Shown: piece by piece, positions 45,683 through 58,728 of the stretch
How positions within the stretch are numbered: position 1 is the stretch's first letter
Layout of the letters: every line of letters begins with the position of its first letter
NCBI GenBank assembly: GCA_963691705.1
Contig: OY829545.1
Coordinates: 36,443,475-36,507,474 of the forward strand
DNA length: 64,000 nucleotides
Direction: 5' to 3'
DNA from: Viola odorata
Lineage: Eukaryota; Streptophyta; Magnoliopsida; Malpighiales; Violaceae
The notes under the pieces: model-generated
Told to the model about the DNA's origin: nothing
What the model saw: only the letters and a program-made list of their open reading frames with translations
Database searches by the model: none
Program-made: the position numbers and the translations under genes

Positions 45683-46448
45683 TATGAGCTTAAAGGCTCC
45701 AACTCGTTTCTCTTGTCTTGCCTTCCGTCTAGGCCAAGACTGCTGTCTAGGGCAAACCTTCGGTCTAGGCCAAGACTCCCATCTAGGGCAAACCTACTGT
45801 CTAGGCCAAGACTCCCGTCTAGGCCGAACCTACTATCTAGGCCAAGACTCCCTTCTGTTTGGCCGAAGCCCATCCTCCAAGCCCATCTTCATTGCTGCCA
45901 AGGCCAAGCCCCTTTGTCTAAGGGTGTAAGGGTATTTACCCATTGTTAGGTTTTAGTATTTAAAGTGCAAACATTTCATTTCAGCACTTGCCTTTGATTT
46001 TGATGATATTCTCTTTGGCCAATTCTTAGAGTAAACTAGTGTAATTTAGGGTTCTTGGTAACCGGTGCCATTAGGGCTGAAACCATTGTTTATCTTATAT
46101 CTCTTCTTGTAATTAAGCTCTTGAGCTTTGTTCTTAAATCAGAAAAGAGAGATCCTTAACTAGTTTATAGAAAGGTTGCTTGGTTTGCTAATCAAGAGGG
46201 TTTTCTAATTAGTTAAGTTCTTATTATGTTCATCCATTCCATCTCTACCAAACAACCATTGATCCGCTGCATATAACTCCTCAAAACACCAACTTCAGCC
46301 ATCAAGTTCACCAAGGCGTCTCCTCTCCATCTCCATCTGAGGCGTCTATATCCATTGCCAAAACCAACCTCTCACAAGAGGACTAGATCCGGCTCAAGAA
46401 CAGCAATTCGGTCTCTTCTTCTCCAAAACAGATGTTGAGCTCTTATCA
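45680..46448 (+). repeat. LTR 13
   Basis: Complete copy. Confidence 0.9.
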
Positions 46449-48039
46449 AGTGGTAGCGGAGCTTCAGTTGTCCTCTAGGTTGGTTTTTCTTGTTCTCCTC
46501 TTCATTTCTACGGTTAGAATCATCTTCTCTACCGTAGAACTTCTTTCCTTTGTGCTGAAATTTTTCTGTTTTTCATAACCGTTCCTCTCTTCGGTTAAAA
46601 CTTCATTTTCTTGAGTTTCTTCGGTTCAAACACCTTGATTCTTGTTTTCTATGGTTTAAACATTATTTTCTACCATAGGAATCATTCCCACTTCATTTGA
46701 AAAATTTGGTGTTCTTGAAGAAATTCTTGTCTTTTAGTGTGCTGAATTTTGGAAGAACACAAGTGCTGAAATTTTTTGTGTTTGTGTGCATCAAAATGGA
46801 CGAAATTTCTTCTTAATTGTGTATTTGCTGCTGAAGTTATTGGAGCCTCCTATGGTGGCCTTGAGAGCCATGTGGACTGATTTGTTCTCTTGCTAAGTGC
46901 CGAAATTGCTTGTCCAACCATAGCTGGCCACATCACCTTGATTGTGAGCCTAGTATTTTCCTCAATTGTGAGCCAAGCATTTCAGCTTGCTCACTACACT
47001 TCCCCCTCACACAGCCGGCCCTAATTAGCATCCTTACACTTAGGTTGCTTGTCATACACAGCCACATCACTTGCCTTGTCACTTGCCTTGTCATCCACAC
47101 ACATTTGGACACATCACTATCATTTGCCACCTCACTTTTGGCTTTTAGTGAAAATATTTTCAAGAGCAAAACTACTTGTCTTTCACTTCTTCTTCTTTCA
47201 AGGATACATGTCATACAAGTGAGCTCTCTTCACTCATTGCAAAAACAGAAAAGAAAAGAGAAAGGAACTAAAAGAAAGATCAAGTTCCTAACACTCAAAA
47301 AAAAAAAAAAAAAACAAAAGAGTGGATCAATTGAGTCATAAGCAAGAGACTACTTGTGTGTATCTATCTGAAGTGAATTACATTGTTTTTAAAGTGTCAT
47401 TGTGGAAGAACACAAGTTTCGGCTTTCAATTTGTGTTTCCAATTCAGATTTTCGTTTTCTGTTTTTTCCTTTTGACTAGCTTCGGCTTTTCCCTTTTTGT
47501 CTGAGTGTCTGTGCTCAGAAAATTCTGAAATTTTGATAGATTAAAGTTCAGTCTGAGGGGAACAACTCTTATGTTTTACACTTCTCCTAATTCTGTTGGT
47601 TTCACATACTTCTATCCAATTCAAAATCAGTGCGCAGTTTTCACTCGAAATTTCAGCTTTGAGTCTTTCATTTGTTTGTGATTTTCTCTTCTTGTTTCTT
47701 TGAGTCTTTTCTTAAGTAGCTTGAGCTGTGTTGTTTTCTTCTTTGTTTTCACATATTATTACTCTATTCTAAGTCCAATTTCGGCCCAAATTAAATCCTT
47801 TTTCCTTAGGCAGAATTTTGACTTTCCTTGCCTTTCTTTCGTACCTTGGTTGTCTTGCTTTTCTTGAGCCCTAGTTAGGTATTTCTAGCTTAGGTCTTCG
47901 GTTGGTGATTCAGATAAGAGTGTGAGAGAAGAGTGTGAGTACATTAGAGTGACAAACACGAGAGTGAAACACGTGAGGGAGAGACTAACCCCTTTCAGCT
48001 ATCACTTGTGTTTATTTTTCCTTTTGTAGGAATTTTTCT

Positions 48040-49245
48040 ATGTCTTCCTACATACCGCCGCATTTGAGGGTTGCTCCTACTAGCCACGCATCTTGGTCTC
48101 ATGTTGAGCAGCCCCCCCACCTTGACCGTAGCCATGAGTACTTCACCAAGGCTTCCCCTTCCACTCCTTCCTGGTTGGAGTATGATCATATTGCGCCCTC
48201 TCGGCAAGCCTATGCGTATGAGTCTTATGCGACTAGTGGAGAGATTTCGTATGGGCATGAGGACTACTTCACCAAGGCTGCCCCATCCCCACACCTTGGC
48301 ACCTCACCTTTCGCCTTGAGGATGGCTCCAATTCTAGCACGCTTGGACAGAAGCACTCAAGCCATGACAAACACCATGGCCGCAATGACACTTATATGTG
48401 ATAACCTACGGGTTTCCGGCCACCTTGGGCAATGTGAAGAGGTTAGCATTTGTACTCTTGGTTCGCCATCAGTCAAGGAAAGTTTAGTGCCGCTTGGGAG
48501 GGAAATGAATGTATTGCAATCCATGGATGGTTTTGAGACACCGTTGGTCGAGGAGATTGAGGATCTTCCTAGTGTTGTTTCGGCCGATTCACCATCACTT
48601 ATTGAGGATGATTTGCCTCCGTTTGAGGAGAAGCTACTGGTTTCGGATGTGCATAGGGGGTTTGGGAGCGAAACGAACACATGTAGGGCTTGTGAGTCCA
48701 CTTCGGATTGCCATGAGACAGCCGCTCATTGCCTTGCATTGCAGCGCAAATTTCAGACCTTGGTTAGTGCCTTCTCCATCATTCCGAGGGTGCCTTTACA
48801 TAGATTTGTGGATCCATTTCTCCTTGGTTTTGGTCACTTGGGCAGCGCACATTTCTCTCCATTTGAGGCGCTTGCGAGTGGTCTCACGGTCTCGCACTTT
48901 ACCATGATCCCTACCACCTTTCCTTTGGTTCACCGTCGTGGCCAATCCTTAATTGTTCTTGGCTGTTCACCGTCCACACCTACTTATCTTCCCCGCGGAA
49001 GACCTCCACCTTGGCCTATTTTCCTCGAGAAGTGTAGTTTGAGGGGTCCGCGTGTATCCACAAGCTGTGAGCATGCCTTGTCCCGTTCGGCCGAGCAAGG
49101 GCTTGAGCCTCTAGATTCGAGGTCGAATCTCCTCCAAGGCGAAGGGGATGATATGAGCATAAAGACTCTCACTCCACTTTCGGAACCCCCCCACCCTCCA
49201 AAGCTTAGATTCGAGGACGAATCTCTTCAAAGGGGGATGGGATGA
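48040..49245 (+). CDS. Retrotransposon ORF, unit 14
   Basis: Intact consensus copy that starts the second 18 A block. Confidence 0.6.
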   Translation: MSSYIPPHLRVAPTSHASWSHVEQPPHLDRSHEYFTKASPSTPSWLEYDHIAPSRQAYAYESYATSGEISYGHEDYFTKAAPSPHLGTSPFALRMAPILARLDRSTQAMTNTMAAMTLICDNLRVSGHLGQCEEVSICTLGSPSVKESLVPLGREMNVLQSMDGFETPLVEEIEDLPSVVSADSPSLIEDDLPPFEEKLLVSDVHRGFGSETNTCRACESTSDCHETAAHCLALQRKFQTLVSAFSIIPRVPLHRFVDPFLLGFGHLGSAHFSPFEALASGLTVSHFTMIPTTFPLVHRRGQSLIVLGCSPSTPTYLPRGRPPPWPIFLEKCSLRGPRVSTSCEHALSRSAEQGLEPLDSRSNLLQGEGDDMSIKTLTPLSEPPHPPKLRFEDESLQRGMG

Positions 49246-50011
49246 TATGAGCTTAAAGGCTCCAACTCGTTTCTCTTGTCTTGCCTTCCGTCTAGGCCAA
49301 GACTGCTGTCTAGGGCAAACCTTCGGTCTAGGCCAAGACTCCCATCTAGGGCAAACCTACTGTCTAGGCCAAGACTCCCGTCTAGGCCGAACCTACTATC
49401 TAGGCCAAGACTCCCTTCTGTTTGGCCGAAGCCCATCCTCCAAGCCCATCTTCATTGCTGCCAAGGCCAAGCCCCTTTGTCTAAGGGTGTAAGGGTATTT
49501 ACCCATTGTTAGGTTTTAGTATTTAAAGTGCAAACATTTCATTTCAGCACTTGCCTTTGATTTTGATGATATTCTCTTTGGCCAATTCTTAGAGTAAACT
49601 AGTGTAATTTAGGGTTCTTGGTAACCGGTGCCATTAGGGCTGAAACCATTGTTTATCTTATATCTCTTCTTGTAATTAAGCTCTTGAGCTTTGTTCTTAA
49701 ATCAGAAAAGAGAGATCCTTAACTAGTTTATAGAAAGGTTGCTTGGTTTGCTAATCAAGAGGGTTTTCTAATTAGTTAAGTTCTTATTATGTTCATCCAT
49801 TCCATCTCTACCAAACAACCATTGATCCGCTGCATATAACTCCTCAAAACACCAACTTCAGCCATCAAGTTCACCAAGGCGTCTCCTCTCCATCTCCATC
49901 TGAGGCGTCTATATCCATTGCCAAAACCAACCTCTCACAAGAGGACTAGATCCGGCTCAAGAACAGCAATTCGGTCTCTTCTTCTCCAAAACAGATGTTG
50001 AGCTCTTATCA
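49243..50011 (+). repeat. LTR 14
   Basis: Complete copy. Confidence 0.9.
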
Positions 50012-51602
50012 AGTGGTAGCGGAGCTTCAGTTGTCCTCTAGGTTGGTTTTTCTTGTTCTCCTCTTCATTTCTACGGTTAGAATCATCTTCTCTACCGTAG
50101 AACTTCTTTCCTTTGTGCTGAAATTTTTCTGTTTTTCATAACCGTTCCTCTCTTCGGTTAAAACTTCATTTTCTTGAGTTTCTTCGGTTCAAACACCTTG
50201 ATTCTTGTTTTCTATGGTTTAAACATTATTTTCTACCATAGGAATCATTCCCACTTCATTTGAAAAATTTGGTGTTCTTGAAGAAATTCTTGTCTTTTAG
50301 TGTGCTGAATTTTGGAAGAACACAAGTGCTGAAATTTTTTGTGTTTGTGTGCATCAAAATGGACGAAATTTCTTCTTAATTGTGTATTTGCTGCTGAAGT
50401 TATTGGAGCCTCCTATGGTGGCCTTGAGAGCCATGTGGACTGATTTGTTCTCTTGCTAAGTGCCGAAATTGCTTGTCCAACCATAGCTGGCCACATCACC
50501 TTGATTGTGAGCCTAGTATTTTCCTCAATTGTGAGCCAAGCATTTCAGCTTGCTCACTACACTTCCCCCTCACACAGCCGGCCCTAATTAGCATCCTTAC
50601 ACTTAGGTTGCTTGTCATACACAGCCACATCACTTGCCTTGTCACTTGCCTTGTCATCCACACACATTTGGACACATCACTATCATTTGCCACCTCACTT
50701 TTGGCTTTTAGTGAAAATATTTTCAAGAGCAAAACTACTTGTCTTTCACTTCTTCTTCTTTCAAGGATACATGTCATACAAGTGAGCTCTCTTCACTCAT
50801 TGCAAAAACAGAAAAGAAAAGAGAAAGGAACTAAAAGAAAGATCAAGTTCCTAACACTCAAAAAAAAAAAAAAAAAACAAAAGAGTGGATCAATTGAGTC
50901 ATAAGCAAGAGACTACTTGTGTGTATCTATCTGAAGTGAATTACATTGTTTTTAAAGTGTCATTGTGGAAGAACACAAGTTTCGGCTTTCAATTTGTGTT
51001 TCCAATTCAGATTTTCGTTTTCTGTTTTTTCCTTTTGACTAGCTTCGGCTTTTCCCTTTTTGTCTGAGTGTCTGTGCTCAGAAAATTCTGAAATTTTGAT
51101 AGATTAAAGTTCAGTCTGAGGGGAACAACTCTTATGTTTTACACTTCTCCTAATTCTGTTGGTTTCACATACTTCTATCCAATTCAAAATCAGTGCGCAG
51201 TTTTCACTCGAAATTTCAGCTTTGAGTCTTTCATTTGTTTGTGATTTTCTCTTCTTGTTTCTTTGAGTCTTTTCTTAAGTAGCTTGAGCTGTGTTGTTTT
51301 CTTCTTTGTTTTCACATATTATTACTCTATTCTAAGTCCAATTTCGGCCCAAATTAAATCCTTTTTCCTTAGGCAGAATTTTGACTTTCCTTGCCTTTCT
51401 TTCGTACCTTGGTTGTCTTGCTTTTCTTGAGCCCTAGTTAGGTATTTCTAGCTTAGGTCTTCGGTTGGTGATTCAGATAAGAGTGTGAGAGAAGAGTGTG
51501 AGTACATTAGAGTGACAAACACGAGAGTGAAACACGTGAGGGAGAGACTAACCCCTTTCAGCTATCACTTGTGTTTATTTTTCCTTTTGTAGGAATTTTT
51601 CT

Positions 51603-52808
51603 ATGTCTTCCTACATACCGCCGCATTTGAGGGTTGCTCCTACTAGCCACGCATCTTGGTCTCATGTTGAGCAGCCCCCCCACCTTGACCGTAGCCATGA
51701 GTACTTCACCAAGGCTTCCCCTTCCACTCCTTCCTGGTTGGAGTATGATCATATTGCGCCCTCTCGGCAAGCCTATGCGTATGAGTCTTATGCGACTAGT
51801 GGAGAGATTTCGTATGGGCATGAGGACTACTTCACCAAGGCTGCCCCATCCCCACACCTTGGCACCTCACCTTTCGCCTTGAGGATGGCTCCAATTCTAG
51901 CACGCTTGGACAGAAGCACTCAAGCCATGACAAACACCATGGCCGCAATGACACTTATATGTGATAACCTACGGGTTTCCGGCCACCTTGGGCAATGTGA
52001 AGAGGTTAGCATTTGTACTCTTGGTTCGCCATCAGTCAAGGAAAGTTTAGTGCCGCTTGGGAGGGAAATGAATGTATTGCAATCCATGGATGGTTTTGAG
52101 ACACTGTTGGTCGAGGAGATTGAGGATCTTCCTAGTGTTGTTTCGGCCGATTCACCATCACTTATTGAGGATGATTTGCCTCCGTTTGAGGAGAAGCTAC
52201 TGGTTTCGGATGTGCATAGGGGGTTTGGGAGCGAAACGAACACATGTAGGGCTTGTGAGTCCACTTCGGATTGCCATGAGACAGCCGCTCATTGCCTTGC
52301 ATTGCAGCGCAAATTTCAGACCTTGGTTAGTGCCTTCTCCATCATTCCGAGGGTGCCTTTACATAGATTTGTGGATCCATTTCTCCTTGGTTTTGGTCAC
52401 TTGGGCAGCGCACATTTCTCTCCATTTGAGGCGCTTGCGAGTGGTCTCACGGTCTCGCACTTTACCATGATCCCTACCACCTTTCCTTTGGTTCACCGTC
52501 GTGGCCAATCCTTAATTGTTCTTGGCTGTTCACCGTCCACACCTACTTATCTTCCCCGCGGAAGACCTCCACCTTGGCCTATTTTCCTCGAGAAGTGTAG
52601 TTTGAGGGGTCCGCGTGTATCCACAAGCTGTGAGCATGCCTTGTCCCGTTCGGCCGAGCAAGGGCTTGAGCCTCTAGATTCGAGGTCGAATCTCCTCCAA
52701 GGCGAAGGGGATGATATGAGCATAAAGACTCTCACTCCACTTTCGGAACCCCCCCACCCTCCAAAGCTTAGATTCGAGGACGAATCTCTTCAAAGGGGGA
52801 TGGGATGA
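51603..52808 (+). CDS. Retrotransposon ORF, unit 15
   Basis: Intact copy with P168L (T at 52105, a CpG transition), shared only with unit 17. Confidence 0.6.
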   Translation: MSSYIPPHLRVAPTSHASWSHVEQPPHLDRSHEYFTKASPSTPSWLEYDHIAPSRQAYAYESYATSGEISYGHEDYFTKAAPSPHLGTSPFALRMAPILARLDRSTQAMTNTMAAMTLICDNLRVSGHLGQCEEVSICTLGSPSVKESLVPLGREMNVLQSMDGFETLLVEEIEDLPSVVSADSPSLIEDDLPPFEEKLLVSDVHRGFGSETNTCRACESTSDCHETAAHCLALQRKFQTLVSAFSIIPRVPLHRFVDPFLLGFGHLGSAHFSPFEALASGLTVSHFTMIPTTFPLVHRRGQSLIVLGCSPSTPTYLPRGRPPPWPIFLEKCSLRGPRVSTSCEHALSRSAEQGLEPLDSRSNLLQGEGDDMSIKTLTPLSEPPHPPKLRFEDESLQRGMG

Positions 52809-53574
52809 TATGAGCTTAAAGGCTCCAACTCGTTTCTCTTGTCTTGCCTTCCGTCTAGGCCAAGACTGCTGTCTAGGGCAAACCTTCGGTCTAGGCCAAG
52901 ACTCCCATCTAGGGCAAACCTACTGTCTAGGCCAAGACTCCCGTCTAGGCCGAACCTACTATCTAGGCCAAGACTCCCTTCTGTTTGGCCGAAGCCCATC
53001 CTCCAAGCCCATCTTCATTGCTGCCAAGGCCAAGCCCCTTTGTCTAAGGGTGTAAGGGTATTTACCCATTGTTAGGTTTTAGTATTTAAAGTGCAAACAT
53101 TTCATTTCAGCACTTGCCTTTGATTTTGATGATATTCTCTTTGGCCAATTCTTAGAGTAAACTAGTGTAATTTAGGGTTCTTGGTAACCGGTGCCATTAG
53201 GGCTGAAACCATTGTTTATCTTATATCTCTTCTTGTAATTAAGCTCTTGAGCTTTGTTCTTAAATCAGAAAAGAGAGATCCTTAACTAGTTTATAGAAAG
53301 GTTGCTTGGTTTGCTAATCAAGAGGGTTTTCTAATTAGTTAAGTTCTTATTATGTTCATCCATTCCATCTCTACCAAACAACCATTGATCCGCTGCATAT
53401 AACTCCTCAAAACACCAACTTCAGCCATCAAGTTCACCAAGGCGTCTCCTCTCCATCTCCATCTGAGGCGTCTATATCCATTGCCAAAACCAACCTCTCA
53501 CAAGAGGACTAGATCCGGCTCAAGAACAGCAATTCGGTCTCTTCTTCTCCAAAACAGATGTTGAGCTCTTATCA
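52806..53574 (+). repeat. LTR 15
   Basis: Complete copy. Confidence 0.9.
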
Positions 53575-55165
53575 AGTGGTAGCGGAGCTTCAGTTGTCCT
53601 CTAGGTTGGTTTTTCTTGTTCTCCTCTTCATTTCTACGGTTAGAATCATCTTCTCTACCGTAGAACTTCTTTCCTTTGTGCTGAAATTTTTCTGTTTTTC
53701 ATAACCGTTCCTCTCTTCGGTTAAAACTTCATTTTCTTGAGTTTCTTCGGTTCAAACACCTTGATTCTTGTTTTCTATGGTTTAAACATTATTTTCTACC
53801 ATAGGAATCATTCCCACTTCATTTGAAAAATTTGGTGTTCTTGAAGAAATTCTTGTCTTTTAGTGTGCTGAATTTTGGAAGAACACAAGTGCTGAAATTT
53901 TTTGTGTTTGTGTGCATCAAAATGGACGAAATTTCTTCTTAATTGTGTATTTGCTGCTGAAGTTATTGGAGCCTCCTATGGTGGCCTTGAGAGCCATGTG
54001 GACTGATTTGTTCTCTTGCTAAGTGCCGAAATTGCTTGTCCAACCATAGCTGGCCACATCACCTTGATTGTGAGCCTAGTATTTTCCTCAATTGTGAGCC
54101 AAGCATTTCAGCTTGCTCACTACACTTCCCCCTCACACAGCCGGCCCTAATTAGCATCCTTACACTTAGGTTGCTTGTCATACACAGCCACATCACTTGC
54201 CTTGTCACTTGCCTTGTCATCCACACACATTTGGACACATCACTATCATTTGCCACCTCACTTTTGGCTTTTAGTGAAAATATTTTCAAGAGCAAAACTA
54301 CTTGTCTTTCACTTCTTCTTCTTTCAAGGATACATGTCATACAAGTGAGCTCTCTTCACTCATTGCAAAAACAGAAAAGAAAAGAGAAAGGAACTAAAAG
54401 AAAGATCAAGTTCCTAACACTCAAAAAAAAAAAAAAAAAACAAAAGAGTGGATCAATTGAGTCATAAGCAAGAGACTACTTGTGTGTATCTATCTGAAGT
54501 GAATTACATTGTTTTTAAAGTGTCATTGTGGAAGAACACAAGTTTCGGCTTTCAATTTGTGTTTCCAATTCAGATTTTCGTTTTCTGTTTTTTCCTTTTG
54601 ACTAGCTTCGGCTTTTCCCTTTTTGTCTGAGTGTCTGTGCTCAGAAAATTCTGAAATTTTGATAGATTAAAGTTCAGTCTGAGGGGAACAACTCTTATGT
54701 TTTACACTTCTCCTAATTCTGTTGGTTTCACATACTTCTATCCAATTCAAAATCAGTGCGCAGTTTTCACTCGAAATTTCAGCTTTGAGTCTTTCATTTG
54801 TTTGTGATTTTCTCTTCTTGTTTCTTTGAGTCTTTTCTTAAGTAGCTTGAGCTGTGTTGTTTTCTTCTTTGTTTTCACATATTATTACTCTATTCTAAGT
54901 CCAATTTCGGCCCAAATTAAATCCTTTTTCCTTAGGCAGAATTTTGACTTTCCTTGCCTTTCTTTCGTACCTTGGTTGTCTTGCTTTTCTTGAGCCCTAG
55001 TTAGGTATTTCTAGCTTAGGTCTTCGGTTGGTGATTCAGATAAGAGTGTGAGAGAAGAGTGTGAGTACATTAGAGTGACAAACACGAGAGTGAAACACGT
55101 GAGGGAGAGACTAACCCCTTTCAGCTATCACTTGTGTTTATTTTTCCTTTTGTAGGAATTTTTCT

Positions 55166-56371
55166 ATGTCTTCCTACATACCGCCGCATTTGAGGGTTGC
55201 TCCTACTAGCCACGCATCTTGGTCTCATGTTGAGCAGCCCCCCCACCTTGACCGTAGCCATGAGTACTTCACCAAGGCTTCCCCTTCCACTCCTTCCTGG
55301 TTGGAGTATGATCATATTGCGCCCTCTCGGCAAGCCTATGCGTATGAGTCTTATGCGACTAGTGGAGAGATTTCGTATGGGCATGAGGACTACTTCACCA
55401 AGGCTGCCCCATCCCCACACCTTGGCACCTCACCTTTCGCCTTGAGGATGGCTCCAATTCTAGCACGCTTGGACAGAAGCACTCAAGCCATGACAAACAC
55501 CATGGCCGCAATGACACTTATATGTGATAACCTACGGGTTTCCGGCCACCTTGGGCAATGTGAAGAGGTTAGCATTTGTACTCTTGGTTCGCCATCAGTC
55601 AAGGAAAGTTTAGTGCCGCTTGGGAGGGAAATGAATGTATTGCAATCCATGGATGGTTTTGAGACACCGTTGGTCGAGGAGATTGAGGATCTTCCTAGTG
55701 TTGTTTCGGCCGATTCACCATCACTTATTGAGGATGATTTGCCTCCGTTTGAGGAGAAGCTACTGGTTTCGGATGTGCATAGGGGGTTTGGGAGCGAAAC
55801 GAACACATGTAGGGCTTGTGAGTCCACTTCGGATTGCCATGAGACAGCCGCTCATTGCCTTGCATTGCAGCGCAAATTTCAGACCTTGGTTAGTGCCTTC
55901 TCCATCATTCCGAGGGTGCCTTTACATAGATTTGTGGATCCATTTCTCCTTGGTTTTGGTCACTTGGGCAGCGCACATTTCTCTCCATTTGAGGCGCTTG
56001 CGAGTGGTCTCACGGTCTCGCACTTTACCATGATCCCTACCACCTTTCCTTTGGTTCACCGTCGTGGCCAATCCTTAATTGTTCTTGGCTGTTCACCGTC
56101 CACACCTACTTATCTTCCCCGCGGAAGACCTCCACCTTGGCCTATTTTCCTCGAGAAGTGTAGTTTGAGGGGTCCGCGTGTATCCACAAGCTGTGAGCAT
56201 GCCTTGTCCCGTTCGGCCGAGCAAGGGCTTGAGCCTCTAGATTCGAGGTCGAATCTCCTCCAAGGCGAAGGGGATGATATGAGCATAAAGACTCTCACTC
56301 CACTTTCGGAACCCCCCCACCCTCCAAAGCTTAGATTCGAGGACGAATCTCTTCAAAGGGGGATGGGATGA
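55166..56371 (+). CDS. Retrotransposon ORF, unit 16
   Basis: Intact consensus copy. It retains P168 although both neighbours have L168. Confidence 0.6.
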   Translation: MSSYIPPHLRVAPTSHASWSHVEQPPHLDRSHEYFTKASPSTPSWLEYDHIAPSRQAYAYESYATSGEISYGHEDYFTKAAPSPHLGTSPFALRMAPILARLDRSTQAMTNTMAAMTLICDNLRVSGHLGQCEEVSICTLGSPSVKESLVPLGREMNVLQSMDGFETPLVEEIEDLPSVVSADSPSLIEDDLPPFEEKLLVSDVHRGFGSETNTCRACESTSDCHETAAHCLALQRKFQTLVSAFSIIPRVPLHRFVDPFLLGFGHLGSAHFSPFEALASGLTVSHFTMIPTTFPLVHRRGQSLIVLGCSPSTPTYLPRGRPPPWPIFLEKCSLRGPRVSTSCEHALSRSAEQGLEPLDSRSNLLQGEGDDMSIKTLTPLSEPPHPPKLRFEDESLQRGMG

Positions 56372-57137
56372 TATGAGCTTAAAGGCTCCAACTCGTTTCT
56401 CTTGTCTTGCCTTCCGTCTAGGCCAAGACTGCTGTCTAGGGCAAACCTTCGGTCTAGGCCAAGACTCCCATCTAGGGCAAACCTACTGTCTAGGCCAAGA
56501 CTCCCGTCTAGGCCGAACCTACTATCTAGGCCAAGACTCCCTTCTGTTTGGCCGAAGCCCATCCTCCAAGCCCATCTTCATTGCTGCCAAGGCCAAGCCC
56601 CTTTGTCTAAGGGTGTAAGGGTATTTACCCATTGTTAGGTTTTAGTATTTAAAGTGCAAACATTTCATTTCAGCACTTGCCTTTGATTTTGATGATATTC
56701 TCTTTGGCCAATTCTTAGAGTAAACTAGTGTAATTTAGGGTTCTTGGTAACCGGTGCCATTAGGGCTGAAACCATTGTTTATCTTATATCTCTTCTTGTA
56801 ATTAAGCTCTTGAGCTTTGTTCTTAAATCAGAAAAGAGAGATCCTTAACTAGTTTATAGAAAGGTTGCTTGGTTTGCTAATCAAGAGGGTTTTCTAATTA
56901 GTTAAGTTCTTATTATGTTCATCCATTCCATCTCTACCAAACAACCATTGATCCGCTGCATATAACTCCTCAAAACACCAACTTCAGCCATCAAGTTCAC
57001 CAAGGCGTCTCCTCTCCATCTCCATCTGAGGCGTCTATATCCATTGCCAAAACCAACCTCTCACAAGAGGACTAGATCCGGCTCAAGAACAGCAATTCGG
57101 TCTCTTCTTCTCCAAAACAGATGTTGAGCTCTTATCA
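56369..57137 (+). repeat. LTR 16
   Basis: Complete copy. Confidence 0.9.
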
Positions 57138-58728
57138 AGTGGTAGCGGAGCTTCAGTTGTCCTCTAGGTTGGTTTTTCTTGTTCTCCTCTTCATTTCTAC
57201 GGTTAGAATCATCTTCTCTACCGTAGAACTTCTTTCCTTTGTGCTGAAATTTTTCTGTTTTTCATAACCGTTCCTCTCTTCGGTTAAAACTTCATTTTCT
57301 TGAGTTTCTTCGGTTCAAACACCTTGATTCTTGTTTTCTATGGTTTAAACATTATTTTCTACCATAGGAATCATTCCCACTTCATTTGAAAAATTTGGTG
57401 TTCTTGAAGAAATTCTTGTCTTTTAGTGTGCTGAATTTTGGAAGAACACAAGTGCTGAAATTTTTTGTGTTTGTGTGCATCAAAATGGACGAAATTTCTT
57501 CTTAATTGTGTATTTGCTGCTGAAGTTATTGGAGCCTCCTATGGTGGCCTTGAGAGCCATGTGGACTGATTTGTTCTCTTGCTAAGTGCCGAAATTGCTT
57601 GTCCAACCATAGCTGGCCACATCACCTTGATTGTGAGCCTAGTATTTTCCTCAATTGTGAGCCAAGCATTTCAGCTTGCTCACTACACTTCCCCCTCACA
57701 CAGCCGGCCCTAATTAGCATCCTTACACTTAGGTTGCTTGTCATACACAGCCACATCACTTGCCTTGTCACTTGCCTTGTCATCCACACACATTTGGACA
57801 CATCACTATCATTTGCCACCTCACTTTTGGCTTTTAGTGAAAATATTTTCAAGAGCAAAACTACTTGTCTTTCACTTCTTCTTCTTTCAAGGATACATGT
57901 CATACAAGTGAGCTCTCTTCACTCATTGCAAAAACAGAAAAGAAAAGAGAAAGGAACTAAAAGAAAGATCAAGTTCCTAACACTCAAAAAAAAAAAAAAA
58001 AAACAAAAGAGTGGATCAATTGAGTCATAAGCAAGAGACTACTTGTGTGTATCTATCTGAAGTGAATTACATTGTTTTTAAAGTGTCATTGTGGAAGAAC
58101 ACAAGTTTCGGCTTTCAATTTGTGTTTCCAATTCAGATTTTCGTTTTCTGTTTTTTCCTTTTGACTAGCTTCGGCTTTTCCCTTTTTGTCTGAGTGTCTG
58201 TGCTCAGAAAATTCTGAAATTTTGATAGATTAAAGTTCAGTCTGAGGGGAACAACTCTTATGTTTTACACTTCTCCTAATTCTGTTGGTTTCACATACTT
58301 CTATCCAATTCAAAATCAGTGCGCAGTTTTCACTCGAAATTTCAGCTTTGAGTCTTTCATTTGTTTGTGATTTTCTCTTCTTGTTTCTTTGAGTCTTTTC
58401 TTAAGTAGCTTGAGCTGTGTTGTTTTCTTCTTTGTTTTCACATATTATTACTCTATTCTAAGTCCAATTTCGGCCCAAATTAAATCCTTTTTCCTTAGGC
58501 AGAATTTTGACTTTCCTTGCCTTTCTTTCGTACCTTGGTTGTCTTGCTTTTCTTGAGCCCTAGTTAGGTATTTCTAGCTTAGGTCTTCGGTTGGTGATTC
58601 AGATAAGAGTGTGAGAGAAGAGTGTGAGTACATTAGAGTGACAAACACGAGAGTGAAACACGTGAGGGAGAGACTAACCCCTTTCAGCTATCACTTGTGT
58701 TTATTTTTCCTTTTGTAGGAATTTTTCT

